Positions 1 to 9,075 of a stretch of DNA of 64,000 bases are shown here, piece after piece. Source of the stretch: Acidimicrobiales bacterium. GTDB taxonomy: Bacteria > Actinomycetota > Acidimicrobiia > Acidimicrobiales > Iamiaceae. The stretch spans positions 55,546-119,545 of the forward strand of contig JAUJOW010000008.1 in assembly GCA_030447445.1 (NCBI GenBank), in the 5' to 3' direction. Under the pieces are notes generated by a model, which saw nothing but the letters and a program-made list of their open reading frames with translations, did no database searches and had not been told where the DNA came from. Every line of letters begins with the position of its first letter. Positions within the stretch are counted from its first letter, which is position 1. A program made the position numbers and the translations under genes.

Positions 1-1
1 G

Positions 2-553
2 TGCGTGGTGTGGCACGCCGGGGCGAAGGGCGAGCTCCCGCCCGAGGCCGCGCACCACAACATCCACTTCGGCCAGGAGTGGGACGCCTCCTTCCGGGCC
101 GTCCTCCACGACGGGGTGCGCATGCCCGACCCGTCGATCCTCGTCACCGTGGCCACCGTCGCCTCCCGCGAGCAGGCGCCGCCGGGCGGCCACACCCTTT
201 ACGTGCTCGAGCCCACCCCCAACCTCGACGGCCGCGTCGACTGGACCCGCGAGCGCCATCGGGTGCGCGACGACCTGGCCCGGCGGGTGGCCGCCCTCGG
301 CTACCCGTCCGAAGTCGAGGTCGAGGACTTCGTCGACCCCAGTGACTGGGAGCGCCGGGGCATGGAGCGGGGCACCCCGTTCGCCCTGTCCCACGCCTTC
401 TTCCAGACCGGTCCCTTCCGGCCCGCCAACGTCGACCGGCGGGCTCCTGGCCTCGTGTTCGTCGGTTCCTCGACAGTGCCCGGCGTGGGGGTGCCGATGG
501 TGCTCGTGTCCGGTCGCCTCGCCGCCGAGCGGGTGGACCAGCTCGCTCGATGA
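2..553 (+). CDS. crtI: Phytoene desaturase CrtI, C-terminal part (5' end outside window)
   Basis: FAD-dependent desaturase converting phytoene to lycopene. Only about the last 183 residues are here; the reading frame is open at the window edge, so the Rossmann FAD motif lies upstream. The visible part has the family's C-terminal signature: HHNIHFG with a following W..SF segment near the start, and near the end GLVFVGSSTVPGVGVPMVLVSG, the region contacting FAD in CrtI-type desaturases (quoted here in two halves: GLVFVGSS and TVPGVGVPMVL). It overlaps crtB by 4 bp (ATGA), so the two are translationally coupled. Identification of the family is secure; the exact product (lycopene, not neurosporene) is inferred from the downstream cyclase genes. 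Confidence 0.9.
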   Translation, partial: CVVWHAGAKGELPPEAAHHNIHFGQEWDASFRAVLHDGVRMPDPSILVTVATVASREQAPPGGHTLYVLEPTPNLDGRVDWTRERHRVRDDLARRVAALGYPSEVEVEDFVDPSDWERRGMERGTPFALSHAFFQTGPFRPANVDRRAPGLVFVGSSTVPGVGVPMVLVSGRLAAERVDQLAR

Positions 554-1401
554 CGCTCGAGGAGTCCTACGCCCGTTGCCGGGCGCTCAACAAGCGCTTC
601 GGGACCACCTACTACTGGGCGACGTACGCGCTGCCCCGCGTCAAGCGCCACCACGTCCACGCCCTGTACGCGTTCTGCCGCTACGCCGACGACATCGTCG
701 ACGACCTCGGTCCGGTACCGGTCGAGGTGCGGGAGAAGACGCTGACCGGCTTCGGTGACCGCTTCTTCGCCGACCTCGACGCCGGTCACAGCGACGACCC
801 CGTGCTCAAGGCGGTGGTCCACACCGTCCGGGCCTTCGACGTGGACCCCGCCGCATTCGCCCGGTTCCTCGGGTCGATGGCCATGGACCTCACCGTGGAG
901 CGGTACGAGACCTTCGCCGACCTGCGCCGCTACACCGACGGCTCCGCCGCCGTGATCGGCGAGATGATGCTGCCGATCCTGGAACCGTTCGACCCGGCCG
1001 CCGCCCGCGGTCCGGCCCGGGACCTCGGCGAGGCGTTCCAGCTCACGAACTTCCTTCGCGACGTCGCCGAGGACCTCGATCGAGGCCGGGTCTACCTCCC
1101 CCAGGAGGACCTGCGCCGCTTCGACGCCACCGCCGCGCTGGCCGCGCGCACCGTGACGCCCGGGTGGGCCGCCCTCATGGGCTTCGAGATCGAGCGCACC
1201 CGGGCGCTGTACCGGTCCGTCGACGCCGGCCTGGCGCTCCTCCCACCGTCCTCGCGCCGGTGCATCCGGGCCGCCCGGGTGTTGTACGCCCGCATCCTCG
1301 ACGTCATCGAGGCCAACGGCTACGACGTCTTCTCCCAGCGGGCCACCGTGCCCACCTGGCGGAAGGCGGCGGTGGTGGCCAAGGCGCTCACCCCGATCTG
1401 A
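550..1401 (+). CDS. crtB: Phytoene synthase
   Basis: Condenses two geranylgeranyl diphosphates into phytoene, the first committed carotenoid step. The 283-residue length is normal. The first Asp-rich motif ADDIVDD is at residues 46-52, just after YAFCRY. The second conserved block (QLTNFLRDVAEDLDRGRVY) contains the second Asp motif that binds diphosphate through Mg2+. The start ATG overlaps the crtI stop by 4 bp. crtZ follows convergently after 16 bp, with no room for a separate terminator. No geranylgeranyl diphosphate synthase is visible; it is probably upstream of the window. Confidence 0.93.
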   Translation: MTLEESYARCRALNKRFGTTYYWATYALPRVKRHHVHALYAFCRYADDIVDDLGPVPVEVREKTLTGFGDRFFADLDAGHSDDPVLKAVVHTVRAFDVDPAAFARFLGSMAMDLTVERYETFADLRRYTDGSAAVIGEMMLPILEPFDPAAARGPARDLGEAFQLTNFLRDVAEDLDRGRVYLPQEDLRRFDATAALAARTVTPGWAALMGFEIERTRALYRSVDAGLALLPPSSRRCIRAARVLYARILDVIEANGYDVFSQRATVPTWRKAAVVAKALTPI

Positions 1402-1417
1402 GGGGCGCTCGAGTTGG

Positions 1418-1921
1418 TCAGGCGCCCGCGGGGGCCGGACGGCGGCGGCGCACCGGCGGCAGGGGGTCGCGCTCGACCGAGCGGGCTCGCTCCCACAGCT
1501 CGGCCGGCACCACCGGCACCAGGAACCCGTAGGGCTCGCCCCCCCACAGGTGGTGGATGCGGTGGGCTTCGCGAACCCGGCGCATCCAGCGACCGCCGGG
1601 CACGGGCACCCAGGGCAGGCGGCGGTGGATGCAGATGTCGTGTACGTAGAGGTAGGCGGCGCCGTACAGCGTCACGCCGGCGGCCACGGCGGTCAGCCCG
1701 CCGAGGCCGGGCACGGCGCTACCGGCGGCGAAGGCCACGATGGTCACCGCTGCCATCACCACCGGGTACAGGTCGTTCGCCTCGAACGGGGTCCGGCGGG
1801 TGCGGTGGTGGCCGCGGTGCCAGCCCGAGCCCACGCCGTGCATGACGAACCGGTGTGCCAGGTAGGCCACCGGCTCCATGAGCAGGAAGGCGACCAGGGC
1901 GACGAGGATCGAGGTCAACAC
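1418..1921 (-). CDS. crtZ: Beta-carotene hydroxylase (CrtZ type)
   Basis: Membrane di-iron hydroxylase that adds 3-hydroxyls to beta-rings, giving cryptoxanthin and zeaxanthin. The four histidine clusters of the fatty-acid-hydroxylase/CrtZ family are all present: HRFVMH, HRGHH, HDICIH and HRIHH, interleaved with hydrophobic segments. At 167 residues it is close to other bacterial CrtZ proteins. The start is GTG at 1921, 12 bp after the crtYd stop, so it is the last gene of a crtYc-crtYd-crtZ unit on this strand. Ring hydroxylation is an inference from family membership and from the adjacent beta-cyclase. Confidence 0.88.
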   Translation of the reverse strand: MLTSILVALVAFLLMEPVAYLAHRFVMHGVGSGWHRGHHRTRRTPFEANDLYPVVMAAVTIVAFAAGSAVPGLGGLTAVAAGVTLYGAAYLYVHDICIHRRLPWVPVPGGRWMRRVREAHRIHHLWGGEPYGFLVPVVPAELWERARSVERDPLPPVRRRRPAPAGA

Positions 1922-1933
1922 GGCGGGCCGAGC

Positions 1934-2254
1934 CTACCGTCGCACCTCTCGGCCGCGGCCGGCGTGGTCCCAGAGCAGCATGACGAGGGTGAGCAGGGCG
2001 ATGCCGAACGGGAAGTCCTCGACCGGGATGTCCAAAGGGAAGCGCCACGGTGTCTTCTCGTCGGCGTTGTAGAGGACGATCGGGGCCGAGAGCTTCGTGA
2101 GCCAGCCGTCGACCAGGACCATGAAGAAGAGGTTGATGGCCATGGCGATCCAGTAGGCCCGGTCCCGGAACAGGCCGGTGCGGAGCCAGCGCAGCTCGAC
2201 CACGACGACCGCGGCCAACCCCAGGAGCGAGGCGGCGGTGTACTCGGGGATCAC
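1934..2254 (-). CDS. crtYd: Lycopene beta-cyclase subunit, heterodimeric (CrtYd)
   Basis: Second subunit of the actinobacterial heterodimeric lycopene cyclase. The 106-residue product has three hydrophobic helices and the lycopene-cyclase-domain motif FPLDIPVEDFPFG. The PVED/PVEE motif is shared with CrtYc and with fungal and archaeal cyclases. The GTG start at 2254 overlaps the crtYc stop as GTGA. An upstream extension in the same frame to about 2623 is only a read-through of crtYc's antisense composition and is not part of the gene. Confidence 0.88.
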   Translation of the reverse strand: MIPEYTAASLLGLAAVVVVELRWLRTGLFRDRAYWIAMAINLFFMVLVDGWLTKLSAPIVLYNADEKTPWRFPLDIPVEDFPFGIALLTLVMLLWDHAGRGREVRR

Positions 2255-2604
2255 CGGGGCGACGACCCGCCGCCCCGGCCTCGAGGCGCCCCCAGCCGGC
2301 TGAGCCCCCAGCGCACCGCTTCCAGGCTCAACAGGCCACAGACCGGGATGACGAGGAAGAAGGCGAGCTCCTCCACGGGCAGGTCGAACGGGAGCAGCCA
2401 CCCGGTGGTGTAGCGGGGGCTGTAGCGCCAGTGCTCCCTGGCGATGGCCACGATGTCCCACACCGTGAAGAGGGCCACGGGGAGCCACATGGCGGCCAGC
2501 AGACGCCGGGGCCGGCGGTACACCCGCGCCCGCAGGACGAACTCGAGCGGCAAGGTGATGGCGAGGCACAACCCCATCAAGAGCAGGTACTGGAAGCGGT
2601 CCAT
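2251..2604 (-). CDS. crtYc: Lycopene beta-cyclase subunit, heterodimeric (CrtYc)
   Basis: First subunit of the heterodimeric lycopene cyclase, which converts lycopene to beta-carotene with its partner CrtYd. The 117-residue integral membrane protein has three hydrophobic stretches and the motif FDLPVEELAFF typical of the lycopene cyclase domain. It is the first gene of the minus-strand carotenoid unit (crtYc-crtYd-crtZ), convergent to crtI-crtB. Split cyclases of this kind are known from actinobacteria, which supports the taxonomic placement of the window. Confidence 0.9.
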   Translation of the reverse strand: MDRFQYLLLMGLCLAITLPLEFVLRARVYRRPRRLLAAMWLPVALFTVWDIVAIAREHWRYSPRYTTGWLLPFDLPVEELAFFLVIPVCGLLSLEAVRWGLSRLGAPRGRGGGSSPR

Positions 2605-2699
2605 CCGCCGACCACAGTGCCATGGCCCCTCAGGGCCCAGAGGCCTTGGACCGGATGTCTTGACCGGATGCCTTGAAGATCGGCGCCGGCTGCCGCTGG

Positions 2700-3929
2700 A
2701 TGGAGGTGCGTCGCCTGCTGTCCGCCACCGCCGCCGTCGTCCTCCTGGGAGCGCTGGCCGCCTGCCAACCCCCAGAGGACGTCGTGTTCACCGGCCACGG
2801 CTTCGGGCACGGCAACGGGATGGGCCAGTACGGCGCGTACGGCTACGCCGTCGACGATGGCTGGTCGACGACGCAGATCCTCGACCACTTCTACGGCGGG
2901 ACCCGCACCGCCACCCTGACCACGAACCGCGATCAGCGGGTGTTCCTCACCGCCTCGCAGGGCCGGGACCTGGTGGTGTACCAGCCCCGGCGGCAGATGG
3001 GGGTGGTGGGGTTCGGGAGCGAGCGGTTCACGTCGGTCCGCATCGCCCGGGTCGACGCCGACCGATTCCAGGTCTGGACCGCCACCGCCGCCGGGTGCAC
3101 CTCCACCGGCGACTGGCAGGACCGGGGCCTGCGCACCGCCGCCGAGCTGGTGGTCGTGCCCACCGCCCCCGCCGTGACCGCCGACGACCTGCTCCAGCAC
3201 TGCGGCTCGAGCGGTACCCGCTACTACCGCGGCAGCCTCCTGGCCGTGCAGGCGCGGGGCTCGATCATCACCGTCAACCTGGTCGACACCGAGAGCCTGA
3301 TCCGGGGGGTCGTGCCTCGCGAGGTACCGCCGTCGTGGGCCGACGCCGGTAGCGGTCGGGGAGCGGCCGTCGTAGGGGCCCAGGCCGTCGCCGCCCGGTC
3401 CTACGCGCTGGCCGGTGACACCCGTTGGGCCCCGTACGCCACCACCTGCGACTCGGCGACGTGCCAGGCCTACGGCGGCCACGGGTTCCGGGCCCACGGT
3501 TCGTCGGTGGTGCAGCGCAACGAAGACCTCCGCACCGACCGGGCCGTGGCCGACACCGCCCGACAGGTCCGCCTCCGCCCCAACGACACCGTCGCCCGCA
3601 CCGAGTTCGCGACGTCCTCGGGGGGGTGGACGGCCGGTGGCGCGTTCCCCGCCGTTCCCGACGACGGCGACGACACCGCCATCAACTCCTACCACGACTG
3701 GACCTTCACGATCACCCGGTCGGCCCTCGAGGCCAAGTTCGACCAACGCCAGGGCGTCGACGTCGGGACCTACGAGGGCACCGACATCCTGTCCCGCAAC
3801 GGGCTCGGGGCCGAGGGTGGGCGGGTCCTGAGCGTCCGGGTGCGGTTCACCGCCCTCGACGTGACCATGACCGGTGACCAGCTCCGGCTGCTGCTCGGGC
3901 TCCGATCGAACTGGTTCAGCGTTCGGTAG
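2700..3929 (+). CDS. SpoIID/LytB-domain lipoprotein
   Basis: Secreted cell-wall-associated protein of the SpoIID/LytB family, whose characterised member SpoIID cleaves denuded glycan strands. The ATG at 2700 gives a basic n-region (MEVRR), a hydrophobic core and the lipobox LAAC, so it should be a lipoprotein. An upstream TTG in frame would spoil this signal peptide. GFGHGNGMGQYGAYG follows the lipobox and is typical of actinobacterial members. The SpoIID core is recognisable in RGVVPREVPPSW, GAQAVAARSYAL and the Cys pair in TTCDSATCQAYGG. No sporulation genes are nearby, so a vegetative wall-remodelling role is inferred. Its 3' end overlaps the next gene by 14 bp, tail to tail. Confidence 0.82.
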   Translation: MEVRRLLSATAAVVLLGALAACQPPEDVVFTGHGFGHGNGMGQYGAYGYAVDDGWSTTQILDHFYGGTRTATLTTNRDQRVFLTASQGRDLVVYQPRRQMGVVGFGSERFTSVRIARVDADRFQVWTATAAGCTSTGDWQDRGLRTAAELVVVPTAPAVTADDLLQHCGSSGTRYYRGSLLAVQARGSIITVNLVDTESLIRGVVPREVPPSWADAGSGRGAAVVGAQAVAARSYALAGDTRWAPYATTCDSATCQAYGGHGFRAHGSSVVQRNEDLRTDRAVADTARQVRLRPNDTVARTEFATSSGGWTAGGAFPAVPDDGDDTAINSYHDWTFTITRSALEAKFDQRQGVDVGTYEGTDILSRNGLGAEGGRVLSVRVRFTALDVTMTGDQLRLLLGLRSNWFSVR

Positions 3930-4092
3930 CCCTGCGAACGGACCTGTCGAGGTGGGTCTTGACCGCGCCGAGCTGGGACAGCAGCTCCTGGCGTTGGACC
4001 TGGGCCTTCTGGAAGGCGATGAGGCCGAGGCCCACCGTGACGTAGACGGCGTCCTGCAGGGTCTTGGCGAGGTCTTCGGCGAGGGCCGGCAT
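3916..4092 (-). CDS. Small conserved hypothetical protein (58 aa)
   Basis: Function not recognised. The ATG at 4092 is chosen because AGGAGT lies 8 nt upstream on the minus strand. The product MPALAEDLAKTLQDAVYVTV... is amphipathic, with a weakly hydrophobic centre (VTVGLGLIAF) followed by a Gln/Arg-rich helix and a basic tail. It looks like a short coiled helical protein, somewhat phasin-like, but I cannot assign a family. It is convergent with the SpoIID-like gene and divergent from the glycosyltransferase. Confidence 0.6.
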   Translation of the reverse strand: MPALAEDLAKTLQDAVYVTVGLGLIAFQKAQVQRQELLSQLGAVKTHLDRSVRRATER

Positions 4093-4142
4093 CGGTGACT
4101 CCTTGACGTGGCTGGGTGCCCGATCCGCAACCAGGGCCACGG

Positions 4143-4148
4143 TACCCT
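4143..4148 (+). promoter_or_regulatory. -10 hexamer TACCCT for a leaderless transcript
   Basis: TACCCT ends 9 nt before the GTG start at 4158, which would put the transcription start at or next to the start codon. There is no Shine-Dalgarno sequence in the gap. Confidence 0.45.
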
Positions 4149-4157
4149 CGACCCATC

Positions 4158-7100
4158 GTGAGCACTCGAGATCCCGGCTCCGTGGCGCCCCCCGAGCCCA
4201 CCGGGACCCATCGGCCCGAACCGCCGGCCCCCGCCGTGCCGCCGGTGGTGGCGGTGGTGGTCACCCACGACCCGGGACCCTGGCTCGACGAGTCGTTGCG
4301 ATCGCTCGCCGACCAGACCTACCCCGGCCTGTCGGTGCTCGTGGTCGACGCCGCCAGCGGCACCGATCCCACCGCCCGCATCGCCGAGGTGCTGCCCCGG
4401 GCCTACGTGCGCCGCCTCGACGACAACCCCGGTTACGGCGCTGCCACCAACCAGCTCCTCGGCGCCGTCGAGGGAGCGGCCTTCTACCTGCTGTGCCACG
4501 ACGACGTCGCCCTGGAGCCGGGCGCCGTGCGGGCCATGGTGGAGGAGGCCTTCCGCTCCAACGCCGGCGTGGTCGGGCCCAAGTTGGTGGGCTGGGACGA
4601 CCCGGCGCAGCTCCGCCAGGTCGGGGCCATGATCGACAAGACCGGCGTCCGGGCGCCGCTGGCCGAACCGGGCGAGCTCGACCAGCAGCAGCACGACGCC
4701 GTGCGGGACGTGTTCGTGGTGCCGGGGGGCTGCACCCTCGTGCGGGCCGACCTCTTCCACGCCGTCGGCGGGTTCGACGAGGCCATCTCCTTCGTGGGCG
4801 AGGACCTCGACCTCTGCTGGCGGGCTCACCTGGCGGGGGCCCGGGTGATCGTGGCCCCCGCCGCCCGGGTGCGCCACCTCGAGGCGCTGGGCCGGCGCCG
4901 CCCCGATGACGACCGCCGGCTCCAAGACCGCCACCGGCTGCGGACCGTCCTCACCTGCTACGGGCCCTGGCACCTCGTGCGGGTCCTCCCCCAGGCGGTG
5001 TTCGTCACGTTGATCGAGGCGCTCCACGCCGTGGCCGCCGGTGACGGCCGCCGGGCCGGGGCGGCGATCGGGGCGTGGACGTGGAACCTCCGCCGGTTGG
5101 GGGAGCTGCGGGCCAGGCGGCGAGACGTCGCCAGGGTGCGCCAGGTCCAGGACGCCGAGGTGCGTGAGCTCCAGGTCCGAGGGAGCGCTCGGGTCACCGG
5201 CTACGTGCGGGGCCGGCTCGACAAGGGTGACGAGCGCCTGGCCGCCGTGAGCCGGGCCGGCCTCGACCTGGCGGGGAGCTTCAGGGCCCGCTCGAGCACC
5301 GTGGCGGTGGCGGCGGCGGCCGTGGTCGGCCTGCTCGTGGCGGTGGGCTCTCGCAACCTGGTCCTCGGGCCCATCCCCGCCATCGGGGGCTTCGCCGCCT
5401 TTCCCGACGACCCCGGGGCCCTGTGGCACTCGTGGCTGTCGGGTTGGCGCACCGTCGGGCTCGGCTCCGACGCCCCCGTCCCCACCGCGCTGGGTGCCCT
5501 CGGCCTGGCCGGGTACGGCTTCCTCGGCGGGATGGGGCTCCTGCGAGCGGTGCTCATCGTCGGTCTCCTGCCGCTCGGCGCCCTCGGGGCGTGGTGGTTG
5601 GCCCGCCCCATCGGCTCGCTGCGGGCGGGCGTCGCCGCCTTCGTGGTCTACGCCGCCATCCCGGTCCCCTACAACGCGCTGGCCGGCGGGGCCTGGGGCG
5701 GACTCGCCCTCTACGCCGCTGCGCCGTGGATCCTCCTTGCCCTGGCCCGAGCCAGCGGCATGGCCCCGTACGGTCGCGACGACCTCGCCGGCGACTCACC
5801 GGAGGCGGCGGCCACCCCGCCATCTCGGACGCTCGGGCGCCAGATCCTGGCCCTCGGCCTGCTGCTCGGGGTGGTGGGGATGCTCGTCCCCTTCGTCGTG
5901 GTGGTGGCCCTGCTGGTGGCCGTGGCGCTGGCCGCCGGCTCGCTCTGCTGCGGGAGGCTCGGGGGCAGCCATCGGATCCTGGCCACCGCCGCCGGGGCCG
6001 GCCTGATGGCCGCGGTGCTCCACCTGCCGTGGACGACCGATCTCGTGCGACCCGACGGTGACTGGTCGGACTTCGTGGGGATCGGGGCCACCGACGGTGG
6101 TGCCATGTCGGTGGGCGACCTCCTGCGCTTCCAGTCCGGGCCCTTCGGGGCGCCGCCACTCGGATGGGCCTTCCTCGTGGCCGCCGCCCTGCCCGTGATC
6201 ATCGGCCGGGGCTGGCGGTTCGAGTGGGCGGTGCGGGCCTGGTTCCTGGCCTTGACCGGGTGGGGGGTGCCGTGGGCCGGTGAGCAGGGCTGGCTGCCCT
6301 TTCCGCTGCCCCCGCCCGAGGTGCTCCTGGCCCCCGCCGCCGTCGGGCTGGCGCTCGCCGCCGCCCTCGGCACGGCGGCCTTCGAGGTCGACCTGCCCGG
6401 GTACCGGTTCGGCTGGCGCCAGGCCGTGTCCTCGGTCGCCGCCGTCGCCGTCGTCGTCGGAGCCCTGCCCCTCGTCGCCGGGGTCATCGACGGCCGTTGG
6501 AAGATGCCGAGCAGCGACCTCAACCCCGCCCTGGCCGCCGTCCTGGCCAGCGACGGCCCCGCCCCCTCACGGGTCCTGTGGCTGGGAGCGCCCGAGGTGG
6601 TGCCGGTGGGCGGGCACCACCTCGACGCCGGGCTGGTCTACGCCGCCACCGACGGCCGGCCGGGCGTCGAGGCGCTCTGGGCGGGCTCTGCCGACGGCGC
6701 CACGGGCCTCCTGGCCGATGCCGTCGACCTGGCCGACGCCCGCCACACCAACCGGCTCGGCCAGCTGCTGGCCCCGATGGGCATCCGCTACGTGGTCGTC
6801 CCCGAGCGGTCGGCTCCGGCCGCCAACGAGACCCCCCGCCGCCCCCCGCCGGGGTCCCTGACCGCCCTCCTGGCCTCCCAGCTCGACCTCGAGCAGGTCG
6901 ACACCGACGATGCCCTGACCGTGTACCGCAACACGGCCTGGGTGCCGCTCGTGTCCTCCCTGCCCGCCGACGGCGCCCCCCGGGACGACTTCACCGACGC
7001 CCTCGGAGACGACCTGGCCGCCGCCGAGCTCGCCGTCGGCCGACGTCGCAGCCCCACCGCCTTCGACGGCCGGGTCGACCGGGCCGGTCCGGTGCTCTGG

Positions 7101-7508
7101 TCCTCGCCGTCCTCGCCCCGGTGGGAGCTTGAGGTGGACGGCCGCCCCGTCCCTCACCGCCAGCTGTACGGCTGGGCCAACGGCTTCACCGTGGAGCGAG
7201 CGGGCCCGGCCGCACTGCGCTACGACACCCCGACGTCGCGCCTGTTGCTGTGCGCCGCCCAGGTCGTGGTGTGGTTGGCGGCCATCGTGGCCCTCCGGGC
7301 CGTGACCCGCCGCCACGCCGGGGGGGCCACCGGGCGGCGCACCCGACGGCAGGGCCGGTCCCACGCCGACGCCGTGGTCCCGCCCACCGCCGTCGCCCTC
7401 CCCGCCGAGAACGCCGTCGAGCCACCGACGGCGGCGGCGCCGACCGGGGCGGGGAGCGCCGCCGGTCGACCGACGGCCGGTCGACCCACGGCCAGGGCGG
7501 GACGGTGA
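4158..7508 (+). CDS. Large membrane-anchored family-2 glycosyltransferase
   Basis: 1116-residue two-part protein. Residues about 30-260 form a GT2 (GT-A) domain with VVAVVVTHDPG at its start, the nucleotide-sugar motif CHDDVALEPG (DxD-like) and the acceptor-side motif FVGEDLDLCWRAHLAG. The remainder contains about ten or more hydrophobic segments and a soluble C-terminal region, ending in a low-complexity Ala/Pro/Thr tail. This architecture is common in actinobacteria for envelope polysaccharide or lipid-linked glycan assembly. The donor and acceptor are not predictable. The GTG at 4158 follows a -10-like TACCCT by 9 nt. It overlaps the DUF5719 gene by GTGA. Confidence 0.82.
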   Translation: MSTRDPGSVAPPEPTGTHRPEPPAPAVPPVVAVVVTHDPGPWLDESLRSLADQTYPGLSVLVVDAASGTDPTARIAEVLPRAYVRRLDDNPGYGAATNQLLGAVEGAAFYLLCHDDVALEPGAVRAMVEEAFRSNAGVVGPKLVGWDDPAQLRQVGAMIDKTGVRAPLAEPGELDQQQHDAVRDVFVVPGGCTLVRADLFHAVGGFDEAISFVGEDLDLCWRAHLAGARVIVAPAARVRHLEALGRRRPDDDRRLQDRHRLRTVLTCYGPWHLVRVLPQAVFVTLIEALHAVAAGDGRRAGAAIGAWTWNLRRLGELRARRRDVARVRQVQDAEVRELQVRGSARVTGYVRGRLDKGDERLAAVSRAGLDLAGSFRARSSTVAVAAAAVVGLLVAVGSRNLVLGPIPAIGGFAAFPDDPGALWHSWLSGWRTVGLGSDAPVPTALGALGLAGYGFLGGMGLLRAVLIVGLLPLGALGAWWLARPIGSLRAGVAAFVVYAAIPVPYNALAGGAWGGLALYAAAPWILLALARASGMAPYGRDDLAGDSPEAAATPPSRTLGRQILALGLLLGVVGMLVPFVVVVALLVAVALAAGSLCCGRLGGSHRILATAAGAGLMAAVLHLPWTTDLVRPDGDWSDFVGIGATDGGAMSVGDLLRFQSGPFGAPPLGWAFLVAAALPVIIGRGWRFEWAVRAWFLALTGWGVPWAGEQGWLPFPLPPPEVLLAPAAVGLALAAALGTAAFEVDLPGYRFGWRQAVSSVAAVAVVVGALPLVAGVIDGRWKMPSSDLNPALAAVLASDGPAPSRVLWLGAPEVVPVGGHHLDAGLVYAATDGRPGVEALWAGSADGATGLLADAVDLADARHTNRLGQLLAPMGIRYVVVPERSAPAANETPRRPPPGSLTALLASQLDLEQVDTDDALTVYRNTAWVPLVSSLPADGAPRDDFTDALGDDLAAAELAVGRRRSPTAFDGRVDRAGPVLWSSPSSPRWELEVDGRPVPHRQLYGWANGFTVERAGPAALRYDTPTSRLLLCAAQVVVWLAAIVALRAVTRRHAGGATGRRTRRQGRSHADAVVPPTAVALPAENAVEPPTAAAPTGAGSAAGRPTAGRPTARAGR

Positions 7509-9040
7509 CCCGCCGCTGGCCGGCCCTCGTGCTCATCCCCGCCCTGTTGGTGGCGGCGCTGGTCCACGACGGCGGCGACGACGCTGGCGGAGCGGGACGG
7601 GCCACCGCCGGGAGATCGGCCGGCGCCGTCGAAGACCGCTTCCGGGCCATGCCGGTGGCGGCCCCCCGAGGTGCCCTCACGGCGACGTGGTACTGCGCCG
7701 GTGGGACCGGCGTGGAGGGAGGCGGGGCCGACCACACCGTGGTCATCGCCAACGCCGGCACCGGCACGGCCACCGGCACCCTGACCGCCGTGCCCAGCCG
7801 GGGGGAGGCGGTCGAGGAGGCGGTGCGGGTGCCGGCCCACGGTCGGGTCGAGGTCCGCTTGGCCGAGGTGGTCAGCGCGCCCTACGTGGCGGCGCTGGTC
7901 GAGACCAGCGGCGGCACCGTGGCCGTCGAGCACCGCGTCGCCGGCCCCACCGGGGTGGACACCGCCGCCTGTGCCACCAGTGCCTCGGACCGCTGGTACT
8001 TCGCCTCGGGGTCCACCACCCGCGACGCCGACGAGGTGCTGGTGTTCTTCAACCCCTTCCCCGACGACGCCGTGGTCGACGCCAGCTTCGTCACCGAGGA
8101 AGGTCGGCGGACCCCGGACCTGTTCCGTGGCCTGCCCGTCCCCGGCCGGTCGGTGGTGGCCGTGCCGGTGACCCGCGAGGTCACCGTCGCCCGCCAGATC
8201 TCCACCACCGTGGCCGTGCGCAGCGGTCGGGTGATCGTCGACCGCATCCAGTCCTTCGACGGTCGGGGGGCGGCCACCACCGAAGCAGAGGCAGCCGCCG
8301 AGCCCTTCCGCCCCAAGGGCCTCACCGTGGCCCTGGGCGTGCCCCGGCCCGCGACCACCTGGGTCTTCCCGGTCAGCATGAAGGCCGACGGCGTGCACGA
8401 GCGCCTGGTGGTCTACAACCCGAGCGACGACCAGGCCGAGGTCGACGTGGCCGTCACCCTCGAAGAACCGCGCCGCAACGGCGAGGTCGATCCGTTCGAG
8501 TTGAGCATCGCCCCGCTGTCGTTCGCCGAGATCGACCTCGATGCCGAGGCCCGGGTGCCACCGGGTATCACGCACTCCACGGTCGTGTCGTCCACCAACG
8601 GGGTGGCCGTGGTGGCCGACCGGCTGGTGGCCACGCTGGCCCCGTTCCCGAGCACCGGTACCTCGGTCAGCTCTGGTTCACCCCTCGCCGCCACCGGCTG
8701 GGTCTTCGCCGACGGGGCCACGGTGCCAGGGCAGTCGGGGGTCCGCCTGGCCGTGTCGAACCCGACGGGGTCGGCGGTGCGGGTCCGGGTTCGAGCCTTC
8801 GGCGAAGGGGCGGTGGCCGTGGTGCGCGAGCTCGGCGGTGTGACGCTGGCCGCCGGCGCCCACCTGCAGGTCGAGGTCGGGGCGCGGGTCCAACAGGACG
8901 ACCTGTCGCTGCTCGTCACGGCCTCGGCTCCGGTGGCCGCCGAGCGGTTCCTGTTCGAGGTGGACGGCGGTGGTGGTTCCACGGCCATCGGCGTGCCCCT
9001 CCCCGGGGGGACGACGCTGGTGCCGCCCCCCACCGGCTGA
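7505..9040 (+). CDS. DUF5719 family exported protein
   Basis: 511 residues starting at a GTG that overlaps the preceding stop (GTGA). The N-terminus (RRWPALVLIPALLVAALV) is a signal or anchor helix, so the rest should be outside the membrane. The body has repeated beta-sandwich-like segments with WYCAGG near residue 65, VVIANAGTGTATG and later LVVYNPSDDQAEVDV, each rich in Val/Thr with Asn-Pro turns. This pattern matches the actinobacterial DUF5719 family, which is often encoded next to membrane glycosyltransferases. Its molecular role is unknown; an envelope or extracellular matrix role is inferred from the neighbours only. Confidence 0.75.
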   Translation: MTRRWPALVLIPALLVAALVHDGGDDAGGAGRATAGRSAGAVEDRFRAMPVAAPRGALTATWYCAGGTGVEGGGADHTVVIANAGTGTATGTLTAVPSRGEAVEEAVRVPAHGRVEVRLAEVVSAPYVAALVETSGGTVAVEHRVAGPTGVDTAACATSASDRWYFASGSTTRDADEVLVFFNPFPDDAVVDASFVTEEGRRTPDLFRGLPVPGRSVVAVPVTREVTVARQISTTVAVRSGRVIVDRIQSFDGRGAATTEAEAAAEPFRPKGLTVALGVPRPATTWVFPVSMKADGVHERLVVYNPSDDQAEVDVAVTLEEPRRNGEVDPFELSIAPLSFAEIDLDAEARVPPGITHSTVVSSTNGVAVVADRLVATLAPFPSTGTSVSSGSPLAATGWVFADGATVPGQSGVRLAVSNPTGSAVRVRVRAFGEGAVAVVRELGGVTLAAGAHLQVEVGARVQQDDLSLLVTASAPVAAERFLFEVDGGGGSTAIGVPLPGGTTLVPPPTG

Positions 9041-9075
9041 GCGTCCTCGGCCGCAGGTGGGCCACACTCGTTGGT

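Noticed and set aside
2577..5429. 950-codon open frame on the minus strand
   Set aside because: It lies antisense to the SpoIID-like and glycosyltransferase genes, has Gly/His/Arg-rich shadow composition and no recognisable domain; long empty frames are expected at this GC content.
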